From assembly GCA_945878875.1 (NCBI GenBank), contig CAMCUC010000005.1:1-64000 (forward strand): a DNA stretch of 64,000 bases. The letters are read 5' to 3'. The first letter of the stretch is position 1. Every line of letters starts with the position of its first letter. A program made the position numbers and the translations under genes. This DNA is from Rhizobium sp. Q54. GTDB lineage: Bacteria > Pseudomonadota > Alphaproteobacteria > Rhizobiales > Beijerinckiaceae. The notes below the pieces were generated by a model. That model saw only the letters and a list, made by a program, of their open reading frames with translations, had not been told where the DNA came from and made no database searches. Of the stretch, positions 9,413 through 18,298 are shown piece by piece.

Positions 9413-9652
9413 TCAGATCTTGGCGTGCGTGCCGTCGCAGAGCGGCTTGTTGACCGACACTTTGCAGCCGCAGAAATAGACTTTCTGCGTGCGCGTTGCG
9501 GTGTATTTGATCGGTGCGATGTCGGTGCCCTTGTGCGAGCCGTCGCAGAGCGGCTGCTTTTTCGAGAGGCCGCAGGCGCACCAGTAATAGCTTTTGCCTT
9601 CTTCGACTTCGGTGGGGTAGGGTGCTTTTTGTGCGCAAACGGGATACGTCAT
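9413..9652 (-). CDS. CDGSH iron-sulfur domain protein
   Basis: A 79-residue soluble protein with two tandem CDGSH signatures, CACGLSKKQPLCDGSH and CGCKVSVNKPLCDGTH. Each should bind one 2Fe-2S cluster through three Cys and one His. Proteins with two CDGSH motifs in one chain occur in bacteria and resemble mitochondrial MiNT; proposed roles are electron transfer and iron or redox homeostasis. The frame is open further upstream, but the ATG at 9652 (MTYPVCAQKAPY) starts the conserved part. It lies 109 bp downstream of glyQ on the same strand. Confidence 0.92.
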   Translation of the reverse strand: MTYPVCAQKAPYPTEVEEGKSYYWCACGLSKKQPLCDGSHKGTDIAPIKYTATRTQKVYFCGCKVSVNKPLCDGTHAKI

Positions 9653-9761
9653 TTCTGCTTTTCTCCAATTAGGGCCGATTGCACGGCTCTCTTTCGACTC
9701 GTTCCAAGCTAGCCTGACTTTTGCCCGCGCCCGCCTCACAAAGCAAGAGCGGCCCCACACT

Positions 9762-10697
9762 TCAGGTCCCTGCGCCGCCAGCATCCGTCTTGAGCCAGGC
9801 TGCGCCGCAGGCTTTGGCGAGTTCGCGCACGCGCAGGATGTAGCTCTGGCGCTCCGTTACCGAGATCACGCCGCGCGCATCCAAAAGGTTGAAGCGGTGC
9901 GAGGCCTTGATGCACTGGTCATAGGCGGGCAAAACCATGTCGTGTCGCTGCCCGCGATCGCCCTTTTCCAGCAGCGCCTTGCACTCGGCTTCCGCGTCCT
10001 TGAAGTGCTGGAACAGCAGCGCAGTGTCGGCGTGTTCGAAATTATGCCGGGAATATTCCTGCTCGGCCTGTTTGAACACGTCGCCATAGGTGACTTTATC
10101 GGCGCCGTCGCGGCCATTGAAATTGAGATCGTAGACGTTTTCGACGCCCTGCACATACATGGCGAGCCGCTCAAGCCCATAGGTGAGTTCGCCCGAAACC
10201 GGCGAGCATTCAATGCCCGCCACTTGCTGAAAATAGGTGAACTGGCTGACTTCCATGCCGTCGCACCAGCATTCCCAGCCAAGGCCCCAGGCACCCAAAG
10301 TCGGGCTCTCCCAATCGTCCTCGACAAAGCGAATGTCGTGCAGGGCGGCGTCGACGCCAATCGCGTTGAGCGAGGCGAGGTAAAGGTCTTGCAGGTCTGG
10401 CGGCGAGGGCTTTAGGATCACCTGAAACTGGTAATAATGCTGAAGCCGGTTGGGGTTTTCGCCATAGCGGCCATCCTTGGGGCGACGCGAAGGCTGCACA
10501 TAGGCGGCTTTCCACGGCTTTGCGCCCAGCGAGCGTAAAGTGGTGGCGGGGTGAAACGTGCCGGCGCCGACCTCCATGTCGTACGGTTGCAAGATGACGC
10601 AACCCTGCTGCGCCCAGAACTTCTGCAACGTCAGAATCAGCCCCTGAAAAGAGCGGCGCGGATCAAGAGAGGCGTCCGCGTGGGTGTCGTGTTGCAT
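9762..10697 (-). CDS. glyQ: glycine--tRNA ligase alpha subunit
   Basis: Catalytic alpha chain of the bacterial alpha2-beta2 glycyl-tRNA synthetase; 311 residues. Characteristic stretches are [17 protein letters not shown] near the N-terminus, [34 protein letters not shown] and [20 protein letters not shown]. The start is the ATG at 10697. The beta-subunit gene glyS, commonly just downstream, is not here: the next gene is the CDGSH protein. No other tRNA synthetase subunit lies nearby, so glyS must be elsewhere on the chromosome. Confidence 0.96.
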   Translation of the reverse strand: MQHDTHADASLDPRRSFQGLILTLQKFWAQQGCVILQPYDMEVGAGTFHPATTLRSLGAKPWKAAYVQPSRRPKDGRYGENPNRLQHYYQFQVILKPSPPDLQDLYLASLNAIGVDAALHDIRFVEDDWESPTLGAWGLGWECWCDGMEVSQFTYFQQVAGIECSPVSGELTYGLERLAMYVQGVENVYDLNFNGRDGADKVTYGDVFKQAEQEYSRHNFEHADTALLFQHFKDAEAECKALLEKGDRGQRHDMVLPAYDQCIKASHRFNLLDARGVISVTERQSYILRVRELAKACGAAWLKTDAGGAGT

Positions 10698-10799
10698 GTC
10701 GTCCCCGGCAATCGATGAAAGCGCACGCAAACTAGAGGGTTTCGGCGCTGACGCAAAGCGGTTCTGCACGATGGACGAGACGCGCCATCGCGGCGAAGG

Positions 10800-10865
10800 C
10801 CGCCATCCATGGCAGGCCACACGCTCAAAGCCTGCCGTGGGTCCCGGCAATCCCGGGATGACGCA
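10800..10865. repeat. dispersed palindromic repeat, family A, copy 3
   Basis: CCATGGCAGGC pairs with GCCTGCCGTGG, and the right part GGTCCCGGCAATCCCGGGAT matches the end of copies 1 and 2. This copy is upstream of glyQ, between divergent genes, and is more degenerate than copy 2. Its placement shows the family is not confined to 3' ends. Confidence 0.75.
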
Positions 10866-10909
10866 CGGAAAGTTGGAGGCTTGCCTTTGCCCCCCCAATC
10901 TGAACGCAG

Positions 10910-10939
10910 GCTGAACAACAACCTCACAGCTTGTTCAGC
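10910..10939. promoter_or_regulatory. 9-bp inverted repeat upstream of a secreted-protein gene
   Basis: GCTGAACAA (10910-10918) and TTGTTCAGC (10931-10939) form a perfect inverted repeat with a 12-bp spacer, 50 bp before the start codon at 10988. A further CTGAAC lies just upstream at about 10900. The geometry fits either a transcription-factor operator for the secreted protein gene or an RNA hairpin in its leader. Which factor might bind is unknown. Confidence 0.55.
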
Positions 10940-10987
10940 ATAAGGCTGGCAATCTCGCTCCATTGCATTCCCAAAGGGGAGAGAGCC

Positions 10988-11377
10988 ATGAACCGATTGC
11001 TTCGCCTGACCCGCATCGCCGCGCTGGCTATTACTGCAGCGATCGGTTTTGCAACTTTCGCTCCGACGCAGGCTGAAGCCCGTCAGGAGCGCGGCTGGGT
11101 TGGCGGGCAGGGCGCCGATCATCATTATCGCCCGATCCGGCAGGTGCGGCGCGAGCAGCGTTTGCATCAGCGTCATTACGCGCCGCGCCGCCATTACGCG
11201 CCGATTTACTATGCGCCCGCCTATCGCCAACCCGTCTATCGCCAGCAATTTTATCATCGGCCTGCGCCGGTCTATTACCAGCGGTCGCATTATTCAGCTT
11301 TCGGCTACCAGCAGCATTGCGAGGTGAAGAAGCGTTGGCGCGGGCTGAACAGAGTCCGCAAGGTCGTTTGCTATTGA
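10988..11377 (+). CDS. secreted Tyr/His/Arg-rich small protein
   Basis: A 129-residue protein with a clear Sec signal peptide (ALAITAAIGFATFAPTQAEA, cleavage after about residue 31). The mature part is very rich in Tyr, His, Arg and Gln, with loose repeats of the type HYAPRRHYAP and YRQPVYRQQF. It ends with two cysteines in HCEVKKRW and VVCY that could pair. Such cationic, aromatic periplasmic proteins are common and mostly unstudied in Hyphomicrobiales. The ATG at 10988 has GGGGAGAGAG just upstream. No catalytic motif is visible. Confidence 0.8.
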   Translation: MNRLLRLTRIAALAITAAIGFATFAPTQAEARQERGWVGGQGADHHYRPIRQVRREQRLHQRHYAPRRHYAPIYYAPAYRQPVYRQQFYHRPAPVYYQRSHYSAFGYQQHCEVKKRWRGLNRVRKVVCY

Positions 11378-11385
11378 TCCTGCAG

Positions 11386-11406
11386 CGCCGGCCTAAATGG
11401 CCGGCG
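11386..11406. terminator. hairpin between convergent genes
   Basis: CGCCGGCC (11386-11393), loop TAAAT, GGCCGGCG (11399-11406). It sits between the convergent secreted-protein gene and the methyltransferase gene, so it may end both transcripts. There is no run of T on either side, so it is a weak intrinsic terminator candidate. Confidence 0.5.
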
Positions 11407-11411
11407 TCTGC

Positions 11412-12155
11412 TTACGCGTCGGCCAAAATATCCTGCCCGCGATGAAGCGCCTGCGCGCGCGGCGTGAAGCGCCCGTCGGCCTCGTGCAACACAAGCCCCG
11501 GCGTGATGGCCAAAGGCGCCCGCGAGCCTTTGCGCCCGCTCACAAGAATGCGCCGCGCATCTTCCCCCACACGAGCATGGACGGGCAGAATCCGCAACGC
11601 GCCCAGCCGGTTTTCGCATGCGGTCAGCACTTGCCCCAGGCCTTCGGGCAGGCAGATCATGGCGAAGCGGCCATCGGGCGCCAGCAGCGAAAGGCTTGCG
11701 CGCACCCATTCCTCCATCCCCCCCGGCCCCAGCACATGTGCGGCGGCGCGCGCCAGATCGGGCGAGCGGCGCACCGAGCCTTCCGCATAAAATGGCGGAT
11801 TAGTGTAAACAGCGGAGGCTGATTCGTTGACGATCCCGGCCGCGCGGCGGGCGCTTGCATCAAGCAGATTGCATTCTGCGACGCTGACGCGCTCCTCCAA
11901 TGCGTTGAGCGCGATATTTGTGCGCGCCAGTTCTGCGGCTTGCGCCTCTCGCTCAATCAGACGCACGCAGCTTTGCGGCGCCCGCAGGGCCAACGCCAGC
12001 CCCACAGCGCCAACGCCGGAGCCAGCATCCATAATCTGCGGGCCGGGATCGAGCAGCATGGCTGCGAGCAGAACCGCGTCTGTGCCCACGCGATGCCCGC
12101 TGGCGCGCTGGCGCAGCCGCAAGCGCCCGCCGAGCAGCAGGTCTTCGTCGTTCAT
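11412..12155 (-). CDS. tRNA1(Val) (adenine(37)-N6)-methyltransferase-like protein
   Basis: A 247-residue SAM-dependent methyltransferase of the TrmN6/YfiC type. SAM-binding motif I is IMDAGSGVGAVGLALALR near residues 40-57, and the catalytic motif NPPFY, typical of N6-adenine methylases, is near 139. It overlaps the DUF2007 gene by 4 bp (start within its stop), so the two are translationally coupled. The C-terminal third (ILVSGRKGSRAPL) fits the family. Exact tRNA substrate is inferred. Confidence 0.85.
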   Translation of the reverse strand: MNDEDLLLGGRLRLRQRASGHRVGTDAVLLAAMLLDPGPQIMDAGSGVGAVGLALALRAPQSCVRLIEREAQAAELARTNIALNALEERVSVAECNLLDASARRAAGIVNESASAVYTNPPFYAEGSVRRSPDLARAAAHVLGPGGMEEWVRASLSLLAPDGRFAMICLPEGLGQVLTACENRLGALRILPVHARVGEDARRILVSGRKGSRAPLAITPGLVLHEADGRFTPRAQALHRGQDILADA

Positions 12156-12391
12156 GTGGGCGATCCTCCCTCTCGCAACAGGTGCTCGCCAAATCCGCAG
12201 CCGGTGAGAACGCGGCGAGCTTCCGCAACGTCCTCGTCCAGCACCATCACGCGGCGTGGCAAAAAGCCGAGCGAGCCTTCCAGAACGCTCATGTGCGAAT
12301 CGGCGATGAAAAACGGCACGTCCACTTCGTCCAGAGCCGCCTGAACTGCGGAAATAATCACTATGTCATTGGTCCGCATGATCTCAATCAT
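12152..12391 (-). CDS. DUF2007 domain protein
   Basis: A 79-residue protein of the DUF2007 family, named in databases as a putative prokaryotic signal-transducing protein. It starts MIEIMRTNDIVIISAVQAAL and contains a central beta-alpha-beta pattern (DVPFFIADSHMSV ... PRRVMVLDEDVAEARRVL). No catalytic residues are evident. It is encoded head to head with polyprenyl diphosphate synthase and coupled to the downstream methyltransferase, an arrangement I recall as conserved in Hyphomicrobiales. ATGs at 12391 and 12379 are both plausible starts. Confidence 0.82.
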   Translation of the reverse strand: MIEIMRTNDIVIISAVQAALDEVDVPFFIADSHMSVLEGSLGFLPRRVMVLDEDVAEARRVLTGCGFGEHLLREGGSPT

Positions 12392-12531
12392 AAGCGCGCG
12401 CGTACTCCGTTCGGATCTGATATGCGAAGCTCGTTGCGCCATTGGCGTCGGCATGCGAAGAGGGCTTCAGGTTCGCATGCAGGGGCGGACGGGCGCAAGC
12501 TGTGCTTTGCGCTTTCGGGAGGGTGGTTCCA

Positions 12532-13545
12532 GTGGGTGTTGTGGCGCCATTCAAAGATGCGTCGAAGAGTTCGGGCGTAGATGCGCTGGTCGCATTGGTG
12601 GCGGCCGATATGGAGCGCGTGAACGAGACTATTCTGGCGCGCACCGGCTCCGAAGTCGTGATGATCCCGGAAGTCGCCAACCATTTGATCTCCTCGGGCG
12701 GCAAGCGCCTGCGCCCGATGCTGACACTGGCGACCGCAGCCCTCAGCCAATATGCCGGCGAGGGCCATATCAAGCTCGCAGCCTCCGTTGAATTCATGCA
12801 CACCGCCACACTGCTTCACGACGATGTCGTGGACGAGAGCGACATGCGCCGCGGCAAGCTCGCCGCCCGCATGCTGTGGGGCAACGAGGCCAGCGTTCTC
12901 GTCGGTGATTTCCTGCTGGGCCAGGCCTTCAAGATGATGGTGGAAGTAGGCTCGCTCGCCTGCCTCGACGTGCTGTCCACCGCCGCCGCCGTGATCGCGG
13001 AAGGCGAGGTGATGCAGCTCTCCGCCGCTAAGGACACGACGACGACGGAGGAAGCCTATCTCACCGTCATCCGTTCCAAGACCGCCGCTTTGTTTGGAGC
13101 AGCCTGCGAAGTCGGCCCGATTTTGGCCAACCGCCCTGCGCTGGAGCAGGACGCGTGCCGCGATTACGGATTGAATTTGGGGGTCGCGTTCCAGCTGATC
13201 GACGACGCGCTCGATTACGGCGGCACATCTGACAAACTGGGTAAGAACGTCGGCGACGATTTCCGTGAAGGCAAAATCACGCTCCCTATCGTGCTGGCGT
13301 TCCAGCGCGGTAATGAGGAGGAGCGTGAGTTCTGGCGCCGCACGCTGGAGCTGGGCGAAATCAACGAGGGCGATCTCGACCACGCCATCGCCATTCTGCG
13401 CCGCCACAACGCGATGGAAGACACCATCGAATGCGCCCGCCAATACGGCGTGATGGCGCAGGATTCGCTAAGCGTCTTTGCCCACTCTCCGTGGAAGCGG
13501 GCGCTGTTTGACGTTGTGGATTTTTGCATCAGCCGGGGGCATTAA
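12532..13545 (+). CDS. polyprenyl (octaprenyl/decaprenyl) diphosphate synthase
   Basis: Trans-prenyl chain elongation enzyme that makes the ubiquinone side chain; about 337 residues. Both aspartate-rich motifs are present, LLHDDVVDESDMRRG and FQLIDDALDYGG, with GGKRLRPML upstream. The best start is GTG 12532, preceded at proper spacing by GGGAGGG (12517-12523); a GTG at 12541 is possible and the frame is open further upstream. The chain length of the product (likely C50 in this group) cannot be read from the sequence with certainty. IspB-type. Confidence 0.92.
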   Translation: MGVVAPFKDASKSSGVDALVALVAADMERVNETILARTGSEVVMIPEVANHLISSGGKRLRPMLTLATAALSQYAGEGHIKLAASVEFMHTATLLHDDVVDESDMRRGKLAARMLWGNEASVLVGDFLLGQAFKMMVEVGSLACLDVLSTAAAVIAEGEVMQLSAAKDTTTTEEAYLTVIRSKTAALFGAACEVGPILANRPALEQDACRDYGLNLGVAFQLIDDALDYGGTSDKLGKNVGDDFREGKITLPIVLAFQRGNEEEREFWRRTLELGEINEGDLDHAIAILRRHNAMEDTIECARQYGVMAQDSLSVFAHSPWKRALFDVVDFCISRGH

Positions 13546-13572
13546 GCTTCAGGCGTGGCGGATGAGGTGCCT

Positions 13573-13995
13573 TTACTTCCCCCGCGCGACGCGTTTGCGC
13601 TTCTGGCCAAGGCCCATGTCGCGGGCGAGCTGCGAGCGCGCCTTGGCGTAATTGGGCGCCACCATCGGGTAGTCTGCAGGAAGGCCCCACTTTTCGCGAT
13701 ATTGCTCAGGCGTCATATTATACTGACTGCGCAAATGGCGCTTCAGCGACTTGAACCGCTTCCCGTCTTCAAGGCAGATCAGATAATCCTCATGCACCGA
13801 ACGGCGTGCGGAAACGGCGGGCTTCAGCGGCTCGGAAGCGATCACCGCAGGAGCAGACGACACGCGCAGCAAGGCCGCATGAACGTCGCCAATGAGGGCA
13901 GGCAAATCGGACGGAGCGATTGAATTGTTGCTGACGTAGGCGGAAACAATGTCGGCGGCGAGTTCAATATAGTTTGCATGCGGATCGCTCATCAC
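13573..13995 (-). CDS. mucR: Ros/MucR family transcriptional regulator
   Basis: A 140-residue zinc-finger regulator. The N-terminal region (about 5-45) mediates oligomerisation in this family. The C-terminal DNA-binding part shows the prokaryotic zinc finger [20 protein letters not shown] followed by [25 protein letters not shown]. Ros/MucR proteins bind AT-rich DNA and repress exopolysaccharide, motility and cell-cycle genes, acting somewhat like H-NS. The long AT-rich stretch upstream suggests autoregulation. Two adjacent ATGs (13995, 13992) could start the protein. Confidence 0.95.
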   Translation of the reverse strand: MMSDPHANYIELAADIVSAYVSNNSIAPSDLPALIGDVHAALLRVSSAPAVIASEPLKPAVSARRSVHEDYLICLEDGKRFKSLKRHLRSQYNMTPEQYREKWGLPADYPMVAPNYAKARSQLARDMGLGQKRKRVARGK

Positions 13996-14305
13996 AGAAT
14001 CTTTCTATCAAATCCAGAACGTGCCAGAAACTTGCCAGCCAATCCAAAGGTCCAGCAATGCACGCCAATCAGGCTGGTTAATATTCAACAAGCTCAGCAT
14101 ACTTGCTTTTTACATGAAGACAATGCGCCAATACTGATTTTTAAGCCCACGAGCGAATAAACATAAGCATAGAATCGCAAAACGCTCGATCGCGGCTCTC
14201 GCGCAGGGTGCCTGGCCGCAACGATAAGCGCCTTGCCCGCTTGCAGCATCGCCCGAGCCCGCCTAATCGTTAAGTACAACAAGCGACGTCCGGAGCAGTT
14301 GAAAC
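13996..14305. promoter_or_regulatory. AT-rich mucR - oligopeptidase B divergent intergenic region
   Basis: 310 bp without a gene. From about 14070 to 14180 it is clearly richer in A and T than the flanks, with many T-to-A steps (TTAATATTC, TTTTTAAGCCC), the type of DNA MucR proteins favour. It must contain promoters for mucR on the minus strand and oligopeptidase B on the plus strand. I see no RNA gene here. Confidence 0.5.
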
Positions 14306-16558
14306 ATGAGAAAGCCCGCCCCCAAGGCCAGCAAAAAAACTGGCGCCGCGAAGAAGGCGGTGAAGCGCCCGGTCAGGAAAGCTGCCAAAAAAGCTGCCGT
14401 AAAATCTGTCGTCAAAACAGCAGTCAAAAAAGTGCCAAAGCCGGTTGTGCGCGAACCCGCGCTGCCGGCGCCCGCAAAGATAAAGCCTGTGACGCGCCTC
14501 GTGCATGGCCGGACGCTTGTTGATGATTACGCATGGTTGCGGGCGACCAACTGGCGCAAGGTTTTGCGCAATCCAGGCACCCTGCCCAAACCGATCCGCA
14601 CGTTTCTGGAGACCGAAAACAAATACGCCGATGCGGTGCTCAAGCCTGTGCGCGATCTGCGTCGCGAGCTTGTGAAGGAAATGCGCGGCCGCATGAAGGA
14701 AGACGATTCCGACGTGCCGACGCCTGACGGGCCGTGGACCTATTTCAGCCGCTTCCGCAAAGGCGCCCAGCATCCTTACGTATGCCGGCGCCCGCGCGAC
14801 GGCGGCAAGGAAAGCATACTGTTAAATTGCGAAGAACTGGCTGAGGGCAAGCCTTTCTTTGATCTGGCGTCGGCCACCCATGCGCCCTGCCACAAGCTGA
14901 TGGCGTGGAGCGCGGACGTGCGCGGCTCTGAATATTACGCGATCAAAGTGCGCGATCTCGCCACCGGCAAAAACCTGCGCGACACATTGCGTGACACCGA
15001 CGGCGACGTGGTGTGGAGCGCCGATTCAGCCGGGTTTTTCTACGTGCTGATGGACGACAATCATCGCCCGTGCCGCGTCTACTTCCATCGCCTTGGCGAC
15101 GCGCAGGCCAATGACCGGCTCGTTTTTGAGGAGAAAGATTCACGCTGGTTCGTGCGCATTGGAGAAACCCAGTCGGGCGATTTCGCCACAATTGAAATTG
15201 AAGATCACGAGACGTCGGAAACACTCTTGATCGACCTGCACAAACCCGATGCGCCGTTGATCGTGGTGGAGCCGCGCCAGCCCAAGCTGCAATATGAGGT
15301 CAATCACCATTGCGACAAACTTTATATTTTGACGAACGCGGATGGTTGCGACGATTTCAAGATCGTCGAGGCGCCGCTGGCCTCTCCGGGCAAAGCCAAT
15401 TGGCTTGATGTCGCGCCCTATCAAAAGGGCCGCATGATTACCGGGTGCGTTGCATTCGCGCGCCATCTCGTGCGCACGGAATTGCAGGACGGCCTGCCGC
15501 GCATCGTCGTTCGCGATATCGCAAGCGGCGCCGAACACGCGATAGCCTTCGACGAAGAGGCCTATGATCTTGATCTCGAAGAAGTGCTGGAGTTTGAGAC
15601 CAACGAGATGCGCTTTGGTTTCTCGTCGATGAAAACGCCACATGAAGTCTGGGCTTACAATATGCAATCGCGCGAGCGTACGCTGCTCAAGCGCCAAACC
15701 ATCCCCTCCGGGCACAAGCCTGAAAAATACGTCACGCGGCGCATATTCGCCAAAGCGCACGACGGCGAGCTGGTGCCGATCTCGCTGCTCTATTCGACCG
15801 AGACGAAGCTCAACGGACGTGCCCCGATGTTGCTGGAGGCTTACGGCTCCTATGGCAGCGCGTTCGAGGCGCATTTCTCGTCGGTGAGATTCTCGCTGGT
15901 GGACAGGGGCTTTGTCTACGCCGTAGCCCATGTGCGCGGGGGAACCGACAAGGGCTGGAGCTGGTATCTCGACGGCAAGCTCGACAAAAAAATCAATACG
16001 TTTCGCGATTATATCTCCAGCGCGCGCGCGTTGATCGACGAGGGGTACACGGCTGAGGGGCGCGTCATCGGGCTTGGCGGCTCGGCGGGGGGCTTGCTGA
16101 TGGGCGCTGTCGCCAATATGGCGCCGGAACTTTTTGCTGGCATTATCGCGGACGTGCCGTTCGTGGATACGCTCAACACGATGCTCGACGACACGCTGCC
16201 GCTGACCCCGCCTGAATGGCTGGAATGGGGCAACCCGATTCTGGATGAGAGCGCGTTCAACGCCATCGCCGCCTACTCTCCCTATGACAACGTGAGCGCG
16301 CAAGACTATCCGCCGATCCTGATCGAGGGGGGGCTGACCGATCCGCGCGTGACCTATTGGGAGCCTGCAAAATGGGTCGCGAAATTGCGCGCCAACATGA
16401 CGGGCGGCGGCCCGATCATGCTGCGCACGAACATGGACGCAGGCCACGGCGGCGCCTCGGGACGGTTTGACAGATTGCGCGAACTGGCGGTGGAATACGC
16501 CTTTGCGTTATGGGCGGTGCAGCGCAAGCCGGTAAAAACCAAAAAGGCCAAACCATGA
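14306..16558 (+). CDS. ptrB: oligopeptidase B (S9A serine peptidase) with a basic N-terminal tail
   Basis: A 750-residue prolyl-oligopeptidase-family enzyme that cuts short peptides after Arg or Lys. The catalytic domain is C-terminal: nucleophile Ser593 in GLGGSAGGLLMG, Asp679 in GGLTDPRV, His714 in DAGHGGASG. The preceding part is the seven-bladed propeller. Unusually, residues 2-50 form a Lys/Ala/Val-rich tail (PAPKASKKTGAAKKAVKR and onward), like the topA tail and not part of the enzyme fold, which starts near residue 53. It may bind nucleic acid or membrane. No signal peptide. The stop overlaps the next start (ATGA). Confidence 0.93.
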   Translation: MRKPAPKASKKTGAAKKAVKRPVRKAAKKAAVKSVVKTAVKKVPKPVVREPALPAPAKIKPVTRLVHGRTLVDDYAWLRATNWRKVLRNPGTLPKPIRTFLETENKYADAVLKPVRDLRRELVKEMRGRMKEDDSDVPTPDGPWTYFSRFRKGAQHPYVCRRPRDGGKESILLNCEELAEGKPFFDLASATHAPCHKLMAWSADVRGSEYYAIKVRDLATGKNLRDTLRDTDGDVVWSADSAGFFYVLMDDNHRPCRVYFHRLGDAQANDRLVFEEKDSRWFVRIGETQSGDFATIEIEDHETSETLLIDLHKPDAPLIVVEPRQPKLQYEVNHHCDKLYILTNADGCDDFKIVEAPLASPGKANWLDVAPYQKGRMITGCVAFARHLVRTELQDGLPRIVVRDIASGAEHAIAFDEEAYDLDLEEVLEFETNEMRFGFSSMKTPHEVWAYNMQSRERTLLKRQTIPSGHKPEKYVTRRIFAKAHDGELVPISLLYSTETKLNGRAPMLLEAYGSYGSAFEAHFSSVRFSLVDRGFVYAVAHVRGGTDKGWSWYLDGKLDKKINTFRDYISSARALIDEGYTAEGRVIGLGGSAGGLLMGAVANMAPELFAGIIADVPFVDTLNTMLDDTLPLTPPEWLEWGNPILDESAFNAIAAYSPYDNVSAQDYPPILIEGGLTDPRVTYWEPAKWVAKLRANMTGGGPIMLRTNMDAGHGGASGRFDRLRELAVEYAFALWAVQRKPVKTKKAKP

Positions 16559-17112
16559 GCGCCCTTTTGAGCGTAGGCCGCTCGCAGATGTTGCTGATCG
16601 ACGTACAGGAAAAGCTGCTGCCTGCGATGGCCGAGCCTGATTTGACGCTGGTCAATTGCGCAAAGCTTGCGCAGGCCGCCAACCGCCTTGGCGTGCCGCT
16701 CACGGTCTCGGAGCAATATCCAAAGGGCATTGGCGCCAGCGTCGAAGCGCTGCGAGTACATATCTCGGGCGCTTGCGTGATGGAGAAGATGAGCTTCTCC
16801 TGTATGGGTGACGAGGGGATCGCGGCGCGGCTGAACGAGATGAAACAAGCTGGCCGCGATCAGCTGTTGATTTGCGGCATCGAGGCGCATGTTTGCGTGC
16901 TGCAAAGCGCGCTTGGCGCAAAGGCTGCGGGCTTTGACGTGTTCGTTGCAGCAGATGCTGCAAGTTCGCGCGCGCCAGCCTCAAAAGTGCTGGCGCTCAG
17001 CCGGATGTCGCAATCAGGCGTGCAGATCGTCTCGACCGAAATGGCGATCTTCGAATGGCTGGCGATTGCCGGAACCGCCGATTTCAAAGCGCTTATGCCG
17101 CTCGTGAAATAA
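16555..17112 (+). CDS. isochorismatase-family cysteine hydrolase
   Basis: A 185-residue alpha/beta hydrolase of the nicotinamidase/isochorismatase family. The expected catalytic triad is visible: Asp in LLIDVQEKLLPAM near residue 14, Lys in SEQYPKGIG near 60, and Cys in CGIEAHVCVLQSAL near 109. The start ATG overlaps the ptrB stop codon, implying translational coupling. The substrate is not predictable from these motifs; the EQYPKGIG form is common among uncharacterised bacterial members close to YcaC. Confidence 0.9.
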   Translation: MSALLSVGRSQMLLIDVQEKLLPAMAEPDLTLVNCAKLAQAANRLGVPLTVSEQYPKGIGASVEALRVHISGACVMEKMSFSCMGDEGIAARLNEMKQAGRDQLLICGIEAHVCVLQSALGAKAAGFDVFVAADAASSRAPASKVLALSRMSQSGVQIVSTEMAIFEWLAIAGTADFKALMPLVK

Positions 17113-18069
17113 TCAGTCCTCGCGCTTGTCGAGGAAAGCGCGCAGTTCCGTCAGCGACCCGAAACGATATGTCCCGGTATCCGTTTCCGCATCAATCGAG
17201 CCGTCCTCGTAGAGCGAATAGCGCACGCCTTGCGATTCATAACGGCGTGCGATCCGTCCTTCGCTATCGCCTCCGGAGCGCTGGGCGGGAATGTTAGGCG
17301 CGCGATCTTGTTGAGCGACGGGCGAGAGGACGGCGGGGGCGGCGCCAGTTTCAGTATCGCGCTCTGAAGCCCTGGCTTTCGTAAGCAGCGATTTCCAGTG
17401 CGCAGAGGCGGTCGCATTGCCCGCCGGAGGCGGCTGGCGACCAGCATCTTCTCCCTGAGAATCTTGACGCGAAGCATACAGCCTGGGCGCTTCGCGTCGT
17501 GCCTCCGGCGCACGCGCTTCAGACGCGCCGGTTTCAGCGCTCTCCGCCGGTTGATGATCCGCCTCAGAAACGGATGGTGTCCCCAAGGTGAACTCTGGAA
17601 CGCTCGCTCTGGGAAGGCTGGGTGCGGGCCGCAGCACAGGCGGGATCATTTCTTGAGGACGCAGATCTTGCGTTTTCTCGACGGGCTCGTGCGCCTCGGG
17701 ACGATCCAGAACGTCTCGCTCCTGTGCGTCCAAAGCCTGCCCGGATTGCGGCGCTACGGGCGCTATCGGCGGCGGCACCGTCGCCGTCGTTTTTTCCAGC
17801 AGATCGCTTTCGCGTTCAAGCTGCCCGGCGGACGCAGGCGCTCGCATGGCGGAGGCGAGCGATTCAACCTGCCGGATCAGCGCCGACAGCCCCATCAGCA
17901 CCGCCCCGGCGGAGAAGATTACGGCGCCCGCAATGACCGCGCTCCAGCCGCGCTCGACCTGGACAATGCCGAGGCCATCCCAGAGCCACCAGAGCCCTGA
18001 AACGCTCATGAGCGCACCTGCGGCGAGTACAATCCATTTCGACAATGCGCAGCCTTTCGATTGGAACAT
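17113..18069 (-). CDS. membrane-anchored hypothetical protein with disordered linker
   Basis: About 318 residues with two transmembrane helices near the N-terminus (IVLAAGALMSVSGLWWLWDG and WSAVIAGAVIFSAGAVLMGL). A long Pro/Ala/Glu/Ser-rich region, probably disordered, fills the middle. A small C-terminal domain (IARRYESQGVRYSLYEDGSI then YRFGSLTELRAFLDKRE) resembles conserved C-termini of otherwise variable Hyphomicrobiales membrane proteins. The start is uncertain: ATG 18069 has GAGG at good spacing, but ATGs at 18087 and 18096 are in frame. Function unknown. Confidence 0.75.
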   Translation of the reverse strand: MFQSKGCALSKWIVLAAGALMSVSGLWWLWDGLGIVQVERGWSAVIAGAVIFSAGAVLMGLSALIRQVESLASAMRAPASAGQLERESDLLEKTTATVPPPIAPVAPQSGQALDAQERDVLDRPEAHEPVEKTQDLRPQEMIPPVLRPAPSLPRASVPEFTLGTPSVSEADHQPAESAETGASEARAPEARREAPRLYASRQDSQGEDAGRQPPPAGNATASAHWKSLLTKARASERDTETGAAPAVLSPVAQQDRAPNIPAQRSGGDSEGRIARRYESQGVRYSLYEDGSIDAETDTGTYRFGSLTELRAFLDKRED

Positions 18070-18298
18070 GCCGGCCTCGAGCGGCATTCTCTCCATGCGC
18101 AATAAACCACGAACGCGCCACGTGCAAAACAGCCAGCAGCGCTCATGTCGGAAAATCCCGGCCACGTAAAAGCTTCCCAATGTCGTCCGAAGGATTGATT
18201 CGTGCGGGCAAGGCCTTTATGCCGGAAGGCCTAGTCGTCGCGCCGCCGCCGTCTGCGGGCCATCGCGCACGTCGTCGCCCAATTGAAAGGCTTTTCAG

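Noticed and set aside
15140..16447. 435-codon minus-strand frame opposite oligopeptidase B
   Set aside because: The plus strand carries the S9A catalytic triad in the right order, so this is a shadow.
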